Shown here one piece after another: positions 46,853 to 54,953 of a DNA stretch of 64,000 bases (position 1 is its first letter; each line of letters opens with the position of its first letter). A program made the translations under genes and the position numbers. This stretch comes from CAG-103 sp905215475 (GTDB taxonomy: Bacteria > Bacillota > Clostridia > Oscillospirales > Oscillospiraceae). Below the pieces are notes generated by a model. That model was not told where the DNA came from and made no database searches. It was given only the letters and a program-made list of their open reading frames with translations. The stretch covers positions 62,001 to 126,000 of the forward strand of contig CAJMPW010000005.1 of the NCBI GenBank assembly GCA_905215475.1. The letters are read 5' to 3'.

Positions 46853-47893
46853 ATGAGCATCAATTTTTCCGAAGACGCCCAGCAGGAGGTCGTCACATCT
46901 TCCCGCGTCCTGCCGGAGGACTCCGGCGAGGGCTCGCTGCGTCCGCGCCTGCTGCGCGACTATACCGGTCAGGAAAAGGCAAAAGAAAATCTTCAGGTCT
47001 GCATCGACGCTGCGCGTCTGCGCGGCGAGCCGCTCGACCACGTGCTGCTCTACGGCCCTCCGGGTCTGGGCAAGACGACGATGGCGGCCGTCATCGCAAA
47101 TGAGATGGGTGTGAATATGCGCATCACCTCCGGTCCTGCGATCGAGAAAGCGGGAGACCTTGCAGCGCTGCTGACGAATTTGCAGGAAAACGACATTCTG
47201 TTTGTCGATGAGATCCATCGCCTCAACCGCGCGGTCGAGGAGATCCTTTACCCGGCCATGGAGGACTATGCCATTGATATCATCATCGGCAAAGGTCCGT
47301 CGGCCAACTCAATCCGGCTGGATCTGCCGCACTTCACGCTCATCGGTGCGACCACGCGCGCCGGCCAGCTGACGGCGCCGCTGCGCGACCGCTTCGGCGT
47401 CAATCTCCGGCTGGAGCTGTATAGCCCCGAAGAGCTGCAAAAGATCGTTGAGCGCAGCGCCGGCATCCTGAATGTGGAGATCAACAGCGCCGGTGCGTAC
47501 GAGATCGCCTCGCGCTCGCGCGGCACACCGCGTATCGCAAACCGCCTGCTCAAACGCGTGCGCGATTATGCGCAGGTACGCGCGGACGGCGTGATCACGA
47601 AAGAGGTGGCAAACGATGCGCTCCTGCGTCTGGAAGTGGACGCTATGGGCCTCGATGCGACCGACCGGCGGATGCTGCGCAGCATCATTGAGTTTTATCA
47701 CGGCGGCCCTGTTGGGCTTGAGACACTGGCTGCGACGATCGGCGAGGAAGCCGTCACGCTCGAGGATGTGTATGAGCCGTATCTGCTGCAGCAAGGCTTT
47801 TTGACGCGCACGCCGCGCGGACGCTGCGTCACGCGCCGCGCCTATGAGCATCTCGGGCTGGAATATATCGGTCAGCAGGAGATAGAACTCTAA
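46853..47893 (+). CDS. ruvB: Holliday junction DNA helicase subunit RuvB
   Basis: The AAA+ motor of branch migration, 346 residues. Walker A is LLYGPPGLGKTTMA, Walker B is ILFVDEIHRLNRAVEE, sensor 1 lies in LIGATTRAGQLTAPLRDRFG, and the winged-helix domain ends with RTPRGRCVTRRAYEHLG. GGGAGG lies upstream of the ATG, 15 nt after ruvA. Confidence 0.98.
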   Translation: MSINFSEDAQQEVVTSSRVLPEDSGEGSLRPRLLRDYTGQEKAKENLQVCIDAARLRGEPLDHVLLYGPPGLGKTTMAAVIANEMGVNMRITSGPAIEKAGDLAALLTNLQENDILFVDEIHRLNRAVEEILYPAMEDYAIDIIIGKGPSANSIRLDLPHFTLIGATTRAGQLTAPLRDRFGVNLRLELYSPEELQKIVERSAGILNVEINSAGAYEIASRSRGTPRIANRLLKRVRDYAQVRADGVITKEVANDALLRLEVDAMGLDATDRRMLRSIIEFYHGGPVGLETLAATIGEEAVTLEDVYEPYLLQQGFLTRTPRGRCVTRRAYEHLGLEYIGQQEIEL

Positions 47894-47939
47894 AAAACGC
47901 AGAATGTTGCCGCAAACGTGCATTTTGTACAAAAGTCTA

Positions 47940-47967
47940 TTGACTTTTCAAGGATTTTAGATATAAT
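47940..47967 (+). promoter_or_regulatory. Sigma-A promoter of sigH
   Basis: TTGACT (47940-47945), 16-nt spacer, TATAAT (47962-47967), 30 nt before the ATG. Confidence 0.82.
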
Positions 47968-47997
47968 TTGTTTTGTGGTATTGGAGCTTGAAAGATC

Positions 47998-48618
47998 ATG
48001 ATGGATACTTCCCAACTGTCAGATGCAGAGCTGCTGTCCCGGGTGACTGCCGGAGATGCCGCCGCGGAGGAAGCGCTCGCTGAGCGCTACAGCCGTCTGG
48101 TGCGTATCTGCGCGCGTCCGCTTTTTCTTGTGGGCGGCGACAGTGAGGATCTCATCCAGGAGGGAATGCTCGGTCTGCTCTCGGCGATCCGCCAGTATGA
48201 CCCGGCGTCCAACGTCCCCTTCAAAGCATATGCGGAGGTCTGCATCAGCAACCGCATCTACAGTGCCATCAAGTCCGCTTCAAGGCAGAAGCATTCTCCG
48301 CTCAACAGCGGCATTTCCCTAGACAGCATCCTCTCAGAAGAATCACAGACCCAGGCGTCCACCTATCCGGGAGCAAATTGTCGTGTTACTGAGGAGCAGG
48401 TTCTGGCCAGAGAGAGTGAACAAGAGCTTTTATCCGCTTTTACCCGGTATTTGTCCGCGTTTGAGGCGCGGGTGCTTCGGTTGTATTTGTCCGGTCTGTC
48501 GTATGCAGAAATGGCGGCTGAGACCGGCAAACCCGAAAAATCCATCGACAATGCCGTACAGCGGATCCGCCGCAAACTGGCGCGGCTCCCCAATTTCAGC
48601 GACTTCAGCAAGAGCTGA
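47998..48618 (+). CDS. sigH: RNA polymerase sigma factor SigH (Spo0H)
   Basis: A 206-residue sigma-70 family protein. Region 2 is EDLIQEGMLGLLSAIRQYDPASNVPFKAYAEVCISNRIYSAIKSASRQKHSPLNSGISLDS, which closely follows the SigH pattern (notably SRQKHxPLNSxxSLD). Region 4 is FEARVLRLYLSGLSYAEMAAETGKPEKSIDNAVQRIRRKL. SigH directs stationary-phase and early sporulation genes including spo0A in spore formers. The length is slightly below that of B. subtilis SigH (about 218). A TATAAT-type promoter precedes it. Confidence 0.9.
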   Translation: MMDTSQLSDAELLSRVTAGDAAAEEALAERYSRLVRICARPLFLVGGDSEDLIQEGMLGLLSAIRQYDPASNVPFKAYAEVCISNRIYSAIKSASRQKHSPLNSGISLDSILSEESQTQASTYPGANCRVTEEQVLARESEQELLSAFTRYLSAFEARVLRLYLSGLSYAEMAAETGKPEKSIDNAVQRIRRKLARLPNFSDFSKS

Positions 48619-48664
48619 GCGCAATATAGCCGATAGGCAAGTTTTTCAAAAGAGAGGATTTATC

Positions 48665-48943
48665 ATGTTCGAAGACAAAACGTTGAAGTGCAAAGAGTGC
48701 GGCGCGGATTTCATTTTCACCGCAGGTGAGCAGGAGTTTTACGCGGAGAAGGGTTTCCAGAATGAGCCCCAGCGCTGCAAAGCCTGCCGCGACGCTCGTA
48801 AGAATGCTGCCCGCGGTCCCCGCGAGTTCTTCACGGCTACCTGCGCTGCCTGCGGCGGCGAGGCCAGAGTTCCGTTTGAGCCGAAGTCTGACCGTCCTGT
48901 CTACTGCAGCGAGTGCTTCGCGAAGATGAGAGAGCAGCACTAA
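48665..48943 (+). CDS. Zinc-ribbon protein
   Basis: A 92-residue protein with two CxxC...CxxC zinc-ribbon units: CKECGADFIFTAGEQEFYAEKGFQNEPQRCKACR and CAACGGEARVPFEPKSDRPVYCSECF. The first unit matches the small 'probable zinc-ribbon domain' family (DFIFTAGEQEFYAEKGF core), widespread in clostridia and of unknown function, often suggested to bind nucleic acid. The ATG at 48665 has AGAGAGG upstream. It follows sigH by 46 nt and may share its transcript. Confidence 0.82.
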   Translation: MFEDKTLKCKECGADFIFTAGEQEFYAEKGFQNEPQRCKACRDARKNAARGPREFFTATCAACGGEARVPFEPKSDRPVYCSECFAKMREQH

Positions 48944-48961
48944 TCAGCAGATAAACTGGTT

Positions 48962-48998
48962 AAAATGATTGGGGCGCTTTGTGCGACCCAATCATTTT
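48962..48998 (+). terminator. Terminator of the zinc-ribbon gene
   Basis: AAAATGATTGGG and CCCAATCATTTT form a 12-bp perfect stem around a 13-nt loop that itself can pair, followed by CT-rich sequence. Confidence 0.82.
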
Positions 48999-49029
48999 CT
49001 CACAAGCAATTTACCGGAGGTAAAGAATT

Positions 49030-49233
49030 ATGTTTGAAATTTCCAGAGATACGATGATTTCGGAGATCCTGACCAATGCTCCGGAAGCAATGCCCGTGTT
49101 CCAGAACATCGGCATGCACTGCCTCGGCTGCGCCATGGCCAGCGGCGAGACGCTTGAGCAGGCCTGCCTTGCGCACGACGTCGATCCCGACGCCTTCCTC
49201 GAGCAGCTGCGCACCTATCTGGAGAGCCTGTAA
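49030..49233 (+). CDS. DUF1858 small redox-type protein
   Basis: A 67-residue protein of the DUF1858 / hybrid-cluster-associated disulfide domain type: ISRDTMISEILTNAPEAMPVFQNIGMHCLGCAMASGETLEQACLAHDVDPDAFLEQL. The CLGC pair in IGMHCLGCAMA is the diagnostic site and may form a redox disulfide or bind metal. Related domains occur in ScdA/RIC iron-sulfur repair proteins. The partner is not known here. It has a strong ribosome-binding site (CGGAGG). Confidence 0.85.
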   Translation: MFEISRDTMISEILTNAPEAMPVFQNIGMHCLGCAMASGETLEQACLAHDVDPDAFLEQLRTYLESL

Positions 49234-49248
49234 GATACAGACAAGGAT

Positions 49249-49281
49249 CAAAAGCCGGCATCACGCCGGCTTTTGGTGTTT
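49249..49281 (+). terminator. Terminator of the DUF1858 gene
   Basis: CAAAAGCCGGC and GCCGGCTTTTG form an 11-bp perfect stem with a 5-nt loop, followed by GTGTTTC. Confidence 0.85.
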
Positions 49282-49295
49282 CTATGGAGAGCTTT

Positions 49296-49991
49296 ATGGA
49301 TCACATTCGCCTGTCACCGCGGCTTCAGATGGTCGCGGACTTCGTGCCGCCGTGCGCCTGTGTCGCGGATATCGGCACGGATCACGGATATCTTCCGGTC
49401 TGGCTGCTGCAAAACGGCATCGCCGAAGCGGCGATTGCGGCGGACATTCACGCAGGACCGCTCGCAAATGCGCGCCAGTCCGCTGACGCATATGACCTGA
49501 CCGAACGCTTTCGCTTCGCGCTGGCGGATGGCCTGCAGTTTCCGGATGCCCAAGATGCGGACGTCATCACCATCGCCGGCATGGGCGGTGAGACGATCTG
49601 CGCGATCATGGCGGCAGCACCGTGGCTGCAGGAGGGGCGTCGGCTCATTTTGCAGCCGCAGAGCAAGGTCGCGGAGCTTGTTGACTGGCTCTGGCGCAGT
49701 GGCTTCACGATCGAAGATGCAGCGCTCTGCCGTGACTCCGGCAAGCGCTATCTTGCGCTGCGTGTGCTTGGGCGGTCGAGCGAGCGGCCGTGCACGGTGG
49801 AGCAGCTGCTGCTCCGCCGCGCAGATCCGCTGCTGCCCGAATACCTGACCGATGAGATCCGGCGGCAAACGCGCGCTCGCGCAGGTATGGCGCACGCAAA
49901 GCAGACGCCGGAAGCGGCGCTTGCAGCGCTTGATGCGCGGCTAAACGAACTGCAGACCTGTCTGAAGGAGGTAAAGTCATGGCAACCGTAA
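49296..49991 (+). CDS. trmK: tRNA (adenine(22)-N1)-methyltransferase TrmK
   Basis: Methylates A22 in the D-loop of tRNAs. The 231-residue protein has an N-terminal Rossmann domain (LSPRLQMVADFVPPCACVADIGTDHGYLPVWLLQNG, DVITIAGMGGETI, LILQPQSKVAELVDWLWRSGF) and a C-terminal coiled-coil (about 180-228). ATG 49296 is preferred over 49284 since GGAGAG then lies 4 nt upstream. It overlaps the nif3 gene by 13 nt, a common trmK-nif3 arrangement in Firmicutes. Confidence 0.93.
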   Translation: MDHIRLSPRLQMVADFVPPCACVADIGTDHGYLPVWLLQNGIAEAAIAADIHAGPLANARQSADAYDLTERFRFALADGLQFPDAQDADVITIAGMGGETICAIMAAAPWLQEGRRLILQPQSKVAELVDWLWRSGFTIEDAALCRDSGKRYLALRVLGRSSERPCTVEQLLLRRADPLLPEYLTDEIRRQTRARAGMAHAKQTPEAALAALDARLNELQTCLKEVKSWQP

Positions 49992-50779
49992 ACGATATCT
50001 ATGCTTTTCTCAATGACCTCGCGCCGGTGCGGTATCAGATGGATTTTGATAACGCCGGTTTTCTGGTCGGTGACGGCAGTGCTGCGGTCGAGCGCGTGCT
50101 GCTGGCATTGGACATTACAAATGAAGTGATCGCGGAGGCGGCTGCGCTGCACGCACAGCTCATCGTTTCACACCACCCGCTCATCTTCACGCCGCTGCGC
50201 CATGCGACGTCTGACGATCTCACCGGCCGGAAGGTGCTTGCGCTCGCGCGGCACGGCATTGCAGCCGTCTGTATGCACACGAATCTGGACATTGCCGACG
50301 GCGGTGTCAACGATGCGCTCATGGCGGCGCTGGGTGCAGAGGTCACGGGCGGTCTCGAGCCATCCGGCACAGATGCTGACGGCGGTATGCTGACCTGCGG
50401 CCGCGTCGGCCGGCTGCCGGAACCCATGGCGCTGTCGGATTTTCTGCCCTATGTCGCTGACCGGCTGCACGCCAACGGCCTGCGCTATGTCGACGGCGGA
50501 CGCCCGGTGGGGATACTTGCGGTCTGCGGCGGCTCCGGCGGCAGTATGCTGGAGCTTGCTGCACAAAAGGGGTGCGACACGTTCGTGACTGCGGACGTGA
50601 AGTACGACCGGTTTCTCGCAGCGAAGGAGCTCGGCATCAATCTGATCGACGCCGACCACTTCTGCACTGAAAACGTGATCATCCCGGTCCTCTATGAAAA
50701 GCTGCGGGCGCAGTTTCCGGCGCTTGCTTTCGCTGTCAGCCGGGTACACGCGCAGACCGCGCAGACATATTGTCCGTGA
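49979..50779 (+). CDS. Nif3-like dinuclear metal-centre protein (YqfO)
   Basis: A 266-residue NIF3/GTP cyclohydrolase I type 2 family protein. Metal ligands are visible in HHPLIFTPLRHA, CMHTNLDIADGGVNDALM and the C-terminal ADVKYDRFLAAKELGINLIDADHFCTE. Members form hexameric rings with two metals per subunit; the physiological reaction is unresolved. It lacks the CutA-like insert of longer Bacillus homologues. It is translationally coupled to trmK. Confidence 0.93.
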   Translation: MATVNDIYAFLNDLAPVRYQMDFDNAGFLVGDGSAAVERVLLALDITNEVIAEAAALHAQLIVSHHPLIFTPLRHATSDDLTGRKVLALARHGIAAVCMHTNLDIADGGVNDALMAALGAEVTGGLEPSGTDADGGMLTCGRVGRLPEPMALSDFLPYVADRLHANGLRYVDGGRPVGILAVCGGSGGSMLELAAQKGCDTFVTADVKYDRFLAAKELGINLIDADHFCTENVIIPVLYEKLRAQFPALAFAVSRVHAQTAQTYCP

Positions 50780-50782
50780 TCT

Positions 50783-50809
50783 ATGCCGCCGGAACTGTCC
50801 CGGCGGCAT
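50783..50809 (+). terminator. Terminator-like hairpin after nif3, overlapping the spoIVA promoter
   Basis: ATGCCGCCGG and CCGGCGGCAT form a 10-bp perfect stem with a 7-nt loop; the tail (ATTCTC) is weak. The end of the 3' arm forms part of the -35 of the spoIVA promoter. Confidence 0.7.
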
Positions 50810-50834
50810 ATTCTCGTCCAAGGGCTCATACAGT
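50806..50834 (+). promoter_or_regulatory. Sigma-E promoter of spoIVA
   Basis: GCATATT (50806-50812), 14-nt spacer, CATACAGT (50827-50834). This matches the B. subtilis mother-cell sigma-E consensus (GHATATT, 14 nt, CATACAHT) with at most one change. spoIVA is a known sigma-E target. Confidence 0.88.
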
Positions 50835-50865
50835 TTTGTAAGACTGATGAGGAGAGGACGACAAA

Positions 50866-52344
50866 ATGGACACTTCTTCAATTTACGCAGACATTGCCGC
50901 CCGCACCGGCGGGAATATTTACATCGGCGTTGTCGGCCCGGTTCGCACCGGGAAGTCGACCTTTATCAAACGGTTCATGGAGACGCTTGTGCTGCCGAAC
51001 ATCACCGATGATTATGTGCGCGAGCGCGCACGCGATGAGCTGCCGCAGAGTGGCTCCGGCCGGACGATCATGACTGCGGAGCCGAAGTTTGTCCCGGAGG
51101 ATGCCGTTGCCATCGAGCTGGATGCCTCCGTGCACGCCTCTGTGCGCCTGATCGACAGCGTCGGCTACATGATCCCCGGAGTCAACGGTCAGTATGAAGA
51201 CGGGGAAGAGCGCCTCGTCACGACCCCGTGGTACGATCACGAAGTCCCCATGCGCGTTGCGGCGGAGGAGGGGACACGGAAGGTGATCCGTGACCACTCG
51301 ACGATCGGCATCGTCGTCACGACCGATGGCAGCGTGACCGAGCTTGCACGGGAGGATTATGCACCGGCAGAGGCGCGTGTTGTCGCAGAGCTTCGTGATA
51401 TCGGAAAGCCGTTTCTTGTCCTGCTCAACACGGCAGACCCTGCGGGAGAACGTGCGCAATCGCTGGCTGCCGACCTGAGCGCGCAATATGACGCCGCCTG
51501 TCTACCGGTCAACTGTCAGACGCTTACAGAGCAGGACGTTCTGGAGATCCTGCGCACGATCCTGTATGAATTTCCTGTCGCGGAAGCCTGTTTTCGTATG
51601 CCGGAGTGGATGGATGTCCTGCCGCCGGACAATGCGGTCAAGCAGCAGCTTTATGCGCGGCTGCGTGAGCAGATGCCGTCGCTGCGCTGCCTGCGCCAGG
51701 CGCGCCGCACGGCGCAAGTGCTCTCGGAAGACCCGCTGCTGGAGTCGGCGGATGTGGAGCGCATCGGCGTGGACACCGGTTCGGTCTGCTACGTGCTCGC
51801 GTTTCCGCGCGCGCTCTACTATGATGTGATCAGTGAGCAGGCAGGCGTTGCGCTGCACAGCGACGGAGAGCTTATCTCCTTCCTTGCGGACATGGGGCGC
51901 ATTCAGGCCGACTATCAGCATATCCGCAGCGCACTCAACGACGTGCGCACTAAGGGCTACGGTGTCGTTGCGCCCGCACCCGGTGACTTGCAGCTCGCAG
52001 AGCCGGAGATCGTACGCAAGGGCGGCCGATACGGCGTCCGGCTCAAAGCCAGCGCAAAGGCCATCCATATGTTCCAGACCAATATCGAGACAGAGATCTC
52101 GCCGGAGATCGGCGGAGAAAACGCCTCGAGCGAGATCCTCGGCTTCCTGCTGCAAGGGTTTGACGGCGATGTCGAGCAGCTTTGGCAGTCCAATATTTTC
52201 GGCAAGCCGATCTACACGATCGCACAGGAGGGCGTGGAGGAAAAGCTCAGCTGCCTGCCGACGAAAGCGGTCGGAAAGCTCCAGGAAACTTTGCAGCGCG
52301 TGGTCAATGAGGGCAGCGGAACGCTGATCTGTATTATTTTGTGA
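50866..52344 (+). CDS. spoIVA: Stage IV sporulation protein A, spore coat ATPase
   Basis: SpoIVA hydrolyses ATP to polymerise into the basement layer of the spore coat on the outer forespore membrane. The 492-residue protein has a TRAFAC-type P-loop domain with Walker A GPVRTGKST (24-32), the DSVGYMIPGVNGQYEDGEERLVTTPWYDHEVPM region and VLLNTADP, a middle domain, and the conserved C-terminal region that localises it (ending SGTLICIIL). GAGGAGAGG precedes the ATG. Expression is from a sigma-E promoter. Confidence 0.97.
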   Translation: MDTSSIYADIAARTGGNIYIGVVGPVRTGKSTFIKRFMETLVLPNITDDYVRERARDELPQSGSGRTIMTAEPKFVPEDAVAIELDASVHASVRLIDSVGYMIPGVNGQYEDGEERLVTTPWYDHEVPMRVAAEEGTRKVIRDHSTIGIVVTTDGSVTELAREDYAPAEARVVAELRDIGKPFLVLLNTADPAGERAQSLAADLSAQYDAACLPVNCQTLTEQDVLEILRTILYEFPVAEACFRMPEWMDVLPPDNAVKQQLYARLREQMPSLRCLRQARRTAQVLSEDPLLESADVERIGVDTGSVCYVLAFPRALYYDVISEQAGVALHSDGELISFLADMGRIQADYQHIRSALNDVRTKGYGVVAPAPGDLQLAEPEIVRKGGRYGVRLKASAKAIHMFQTNIETEISPEIGGENASSEILGFLLQGFDGDVEQLWQSNIFGKPIYTIAQEGVEEKLSCLPTKAVGKLQETLQRVVNEGSGTLICIIL

Positions 52345-52408
52345 CAGGAGCTCTGTCTGGTGTCCGGGAACCGGCTTGCAGACGCTTTTTTGAGAATAGC
52401 AAATCGTT

Positions 52409-52442
52409 AACAGGCATCCGGCAAAACGCCGGATGCCTGTTT
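52409..52442 (+). terminator. Terminator of spoIVA
   Basis: AACAGGCATCCGGC and GCCGGATGCCTGTT form a 14-bp perfect stem with a 5-nt loop; the tail is TATGTTG. Confidence 0.88.
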
Positions 52443-52660
52443 ATGTTGTCCCTGTCCTTGATTTCAGGATTTGTGTCTTGAAATCAGGAATCATGATGAT
52501 TCTTGAATTTGTGCTGATGCAATGGTAAACTGTGATCATGGAAGCCTCTCGAGCTTGTCTACGACGACGGCAGCCAGCCGTTCGCCATGATCTACAACGA
52601 CGGCTCGACCTCATTGTATTGGATGGAATTACCCCTAAATTTTAAGAAAGGAGGAAATGA
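52443..52660 (+). other. Gene-free stretch with inverted repeat, between spoIVA terminator and orphan gene
   Basis: It holds an inverted repeat TGATTTCA (52459-52466) / TGAAATCA (52479-52486), a further imperfect copy of the same motif near 52500, and the Rhs-like remnant described separately. No intact gene was found. Confidence 0.5.
52536..52640 (+). pseudogene. Possible remnant of an Rhs/YD-repeat gene
   Basis: The open frame after the TGA at 52533 reads SWKPLELVYDDGSQPFAMI followed by YNDGSTSLYWMEL. The pattern 'Y-D-D-G-x-Q-P-x-A-M-I-Y-N-D-G-S-T-x-x-Y-W' resembles the repeat unit near the C-terminal end of clostridial Rhs-type wall proteins. It has no start codon, no upstream continuation and no Rhs core, so if the reading is right it is a short decayed piece. 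Resemblance was judged by eye on about 30 residues only. Confidence 0.35.
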
Positions 52661-53338
52661 ATGGACTCCATTCGCGATTATATGCAGGCGCTGCTGGCAA
52701 AAGAGATCGACGCGGCAGCTGAATTGCAGAAACAGAAATCTCAGGTCGTTTATCAGCAGTATTGCGCAGGCGGCACGATGCATCGTGGCTACTATTGTCC
52801 AAGCTTGACGGAAGATCTCTGGCTCGGCAACACAAAACGTGGCCGCCTTTGCAAGAAGCGGCCGCCGGAGGAAAGACTATCACACATATACGGCTTTGAT
52901 GCGGCAGAACGGCTTATTGTTGTTGAGCACATGCACTGCTCAAAGGAGTATATCTTGTACGATACAGGAGTGACGTTGGGTGTGGAGATAGATAATGCTA
53001 ACAATGCAAGTGCAGTAAACATTTGCCGGTATGACGTAAATGGAAGAATTCAGATATACGAATGCTATTTTCTCACGCCGAAGGCAGATCAGGTTTTCTA
53101 TATGACCCGAGAGACGTTCCGCTACCTGCCGGATCAGGTTATAGATAATTGGTACAGGGAGATGGAGTATGCAGGAGAATGGTTTCACGAGCATCAACGC
53201 TGCGTCTTTCCGGTGAAAGACGGATGTCTGGGTGACTATACTGCAGAAAATTTTTATCATGGTCGATGCGGTGTTAAGATCCCTTATCGAGTGACAAAAA
53301 AGCGAAAAGTCCCGCCATGTAGCCCTGAAAATAGGTGA
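52661..53338 (+). CDS. Orphan protein of unknown function
   Basis: A 225-residue soluble protein that I do not recognise. It has no signal peptide or membrane helix, a Cys/Tyr-rich N-terminal part (VYQQYCAGGTMHRGYYCPS), a central segment VEHMHCSKEYILYDTGVTLGVEIDNANNASAVNICRYDVNGRIQIYECYF that looks like alternating beta strands, and a basic end. Base composition is visibly more AT-rich than the flanking genes, which suggests recent acquisition. The ribosome-binding site is excellent (AAAGGAGG, 6 nt). The possible Rhs remnant just upstream raises the idea of a leftover immunity or cargo gene; that is inference. Confidence 0.65.
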   Translation: MDSIRDYMQALLAKEIDAAAELQKQKSQVVYQQYCAGGTMHRGYYCPSLTEDLWLGNTKRGRLCKKRPPEERLSHIYGFDAAERLIVVEHMHCSKEYILYDTGVTLGVEIDNANNASAVNICRYDVNGRIQIYECYFLTPKADQVFYMTRETFRYLPDQVIDNWYREMEYAGEWFHEHQRCVFPVKDGCLGDYTAENFYHGRCGVKIPYRVTKKRKVPPCSPENR

Positions 53339-53346
53339 TTCAGTAA

Positions 53347-53372
53347 GCGGGCGGTGCATCAGCACCGCCCGC
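53347..53372 (+). terminator. GC hairpin after the orphan gene
   Basis: GCGGGCGGTGC and GCACCGCCCGC form an 11-bp perfect stem with a 4-nt loop, 8 nt after the stop codon; no T-run follows. The next 180 bp hold no gene that I can support. Confidence 0.65.
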
Positions 53373-53553
53373 AGGGAAATGGATAAGTGGTCACTATGAT
53401 GCGTACAACCGTCAGCACACAACCATAAATCATCATTGTTGCCTGCTGCATCACGCTGCGGCTTTGTGTATATCGGCGGACGGTGCAGTAGATTTTTTCT
53501 CAATCCGGCAAAAATGACGTAGATTCACGCTGGTGTTTTGTGTAAGGTTTGCG

Positions 53554-53582
53554 TTGTTTTCTTCACAATGTTGTGGTAAACT
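53554..53582 (+). promoter_or_regulatory. Putative sigma-A promoter of the aspartate aminotransferase
   Basis: TTGTTT (53554-53559), 17-nt spacer, TAAACT (53577-53582), 33 nt before the ATG. Confidence 0.6.
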
Positions 53583-53615
53583 ACGGACATGAATTTATGA
53601 AAACGAGGTATGTCT

Positions 53616-54812
53616 ATGAAGCCACTGTCCAAAATTGCCGCAGGAGTGAGCCCGTCCGCGACGCTGGCTGTCAGCGCGCTGGCGAAGAAGATGAAAGCAG
53701 AAGGGAAGGATGTCATCGGCTTTGGCGCCGGTGAGCCCGATTTTGCCACACCTGACCGCATCAGCTATGCGGGTGTGCGTGCGATCTGCGACGGAAAAAC
53801 GAGATATACGCCTGCAGCCGGTATGATCGAGCTGCGTCAGGCGATCTGCGACCGCGTGAAGGCAGATTACGGTCTGGAGTATGAGCCGACGCAGGCGGTC
53901 GTTGCCAGCGGTGCAAAGCACATGGTCTATATCGCGCTGGCTGCGCTGGTCGACCCGGGCGATGAAGTGATCGTGCCGTCCCCGTACTGGGTGAGCTACT
54001 ATGAAATGGTACGTCTGTTTGGCGGCGTACCGGTCGTTTTTGACGTCAGCGAGGAGCAGGGCTTCCAGCTCGCGCCGGAGCAGCTCGAGGCTGCCATCAC
54101 GGACAAGACCAAGGCCATCATCCTCAACAACCCCTCGAATCCGACCGGTGCTGTCTATTCGAAAGAAGCGCTCAAGGCAGTCGCGGACGTCTGCGTCAAG
54201 CACGATCTGTACATCATCTCGGACGAGATTTACGATAAGCTCATCTATGACGGTGCTGCATTTACCAGTGTTGCAGCACTCGGTGAGGAGATCAAGGAGC
54301 ACACCATCCTCATCAACGGCGTCTCCAAGACCTATGCCATGACCGGCTGGCGCATTGGCTATGCATTGTGTGCAGCGCCGATCGCAAAGGCCATGGCCAA
54401 TTACCTCAGCCATTCGACCGGTGCACCGGGCACAATGTGCCAGTGCGCGGCCATTGAGGCGCTCACCGGCCCGCAGGATGAGGTGGAGCAGATGCGGCAG
54501 GTGTTCGAGCAGCGCCGTGATCTGATCGTCAGCCGCATCAATGCGATGCCCTACGTGAGCTGCCTGAAACCGAGCGGCGCTTTCTATGTCATGGTGAACC
54601 TCGAAAAGACCATCGGCAAGCAAATCGACGGTCAGACCATCCACAACGGCGATGATTTTGCAAAGCTGCTGCTGGAGAAGTCTCTGGTCGCGGTCGTGCC
54701 CGGCATCGGCTTTGGCGTGCCGAATTTTGTGCGCCTGAGCTATGCGATCTCGACGGAAAACATCGAGACTGGCATGGATCGTCTGGAAGCATTTTTGAAC
54801 CAGCTTCAGTAA
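53616..54812 (+). CDS. Aspartate aminotransferase-type enzyme (class I, subgroup Ib)
   Basis: A 398-residue PLP enzyme. Landmarks are VIGFGAGEPDFATPDRI, RYTPAAGMIELRQAICDRVK, VVASGAKHMVYIALAALVDPGDEVIVPSPYWVSYYEMVR, ILNNPSNPTGAVYSKE, ISDEIYDKLIYDG and the Schiff-base lysine in INGVSKTYAMTGWRIGYA. These place it in the AspB branch, interconverting aspartate/2-oxoglutarate and oxaloacetate/glutamate; related prephenate or broad-specificity enzymes cannot be excluded. ATG 53616 lies 6 nt after GAGGT; the ATG two codons upstream would be too close to it. Confidence 0.93.
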   Translation: MKPLSKIAAGVSPSATLAVSALAKKMKAEGKDVIGFGAGEPDFATPDRISYAGVRAICDGKTRYTPAAGMIELRQAICDRVKADYGLEYEPTQAVVASGAKHMVYIALAALVDPGDEVIVPSPYWVSYYEMVRLFGGVPVVFDVSEEQGFQLAPEQLEAAITDKTKAIILNNPSNPTGAVYSKEALKAVADVCVKHDLYIISDEIYDKLIYDGAAFTSVAALGEEIKEHTILINGVSKTYAMTGWRIGYALCAAPIAKAMANYLSHSTGAPGTMCQCAAIEALTGPQDEVEQMRQVFEQRRDLIVSRINAMPYVSCLKPSGAFYVMVNLEKTIGKQIDGQTIHNGDDFAKLLLEKSLVAVVPGIGFGVPNFVRLSYAISTENIETGMDRLEAFLNQLQ

Positions 54813-54823
54813 AACCGATTTGT

Positions 54824-54854
54824 GAGACGCACGGGTCACCGTGCGTCTCTTTTC
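54824..54854 (+). terminator. Terminator of the aminotransferase gene
   Basis: GAGACGCACGG and CCGTGCGTCTC form an 11-bp perfect stem with a 4-nt loop, followed by TTTTC. Confidence 0.92.
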
Positions 54855-54865
54855 TTGTGCGCCGG

Positions 54866-54894
54866 TTGACGCAAGGGGCGCAAAATGGTATTCT
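54866..54894 (+). promoter_or_regulatory. Sigma-A-type promoter of cwlD-radA
   Basis: TTGACG (54866-54871), 17-nt spacer, TATTCT (54889-54894). No convincing sigma-E or sigma-G site was found. Confidence 0.65.
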
Positions 54895-54953
54895 GAGAGC
54901 GTGTCATAAACGCCCGTCCTCGCTGCATATTCTGTCAGGAGGGAGGGAGCGCT

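Noticed and set aside
53364..53520. Short frame reading SGHYDAYNRQ as a second Rhs remnant
   Set aside because: Ten residues of loose similarity are not enough; the rest of the frame is His/Cys-rich noise.
54906..54953. Sigma-E-type promoter for the cwlD-like gene (GCATATT near 54925)
   Set aside because: A matching -10 at the right distance is missing, and the start point would fall in the ribosome-binding site.
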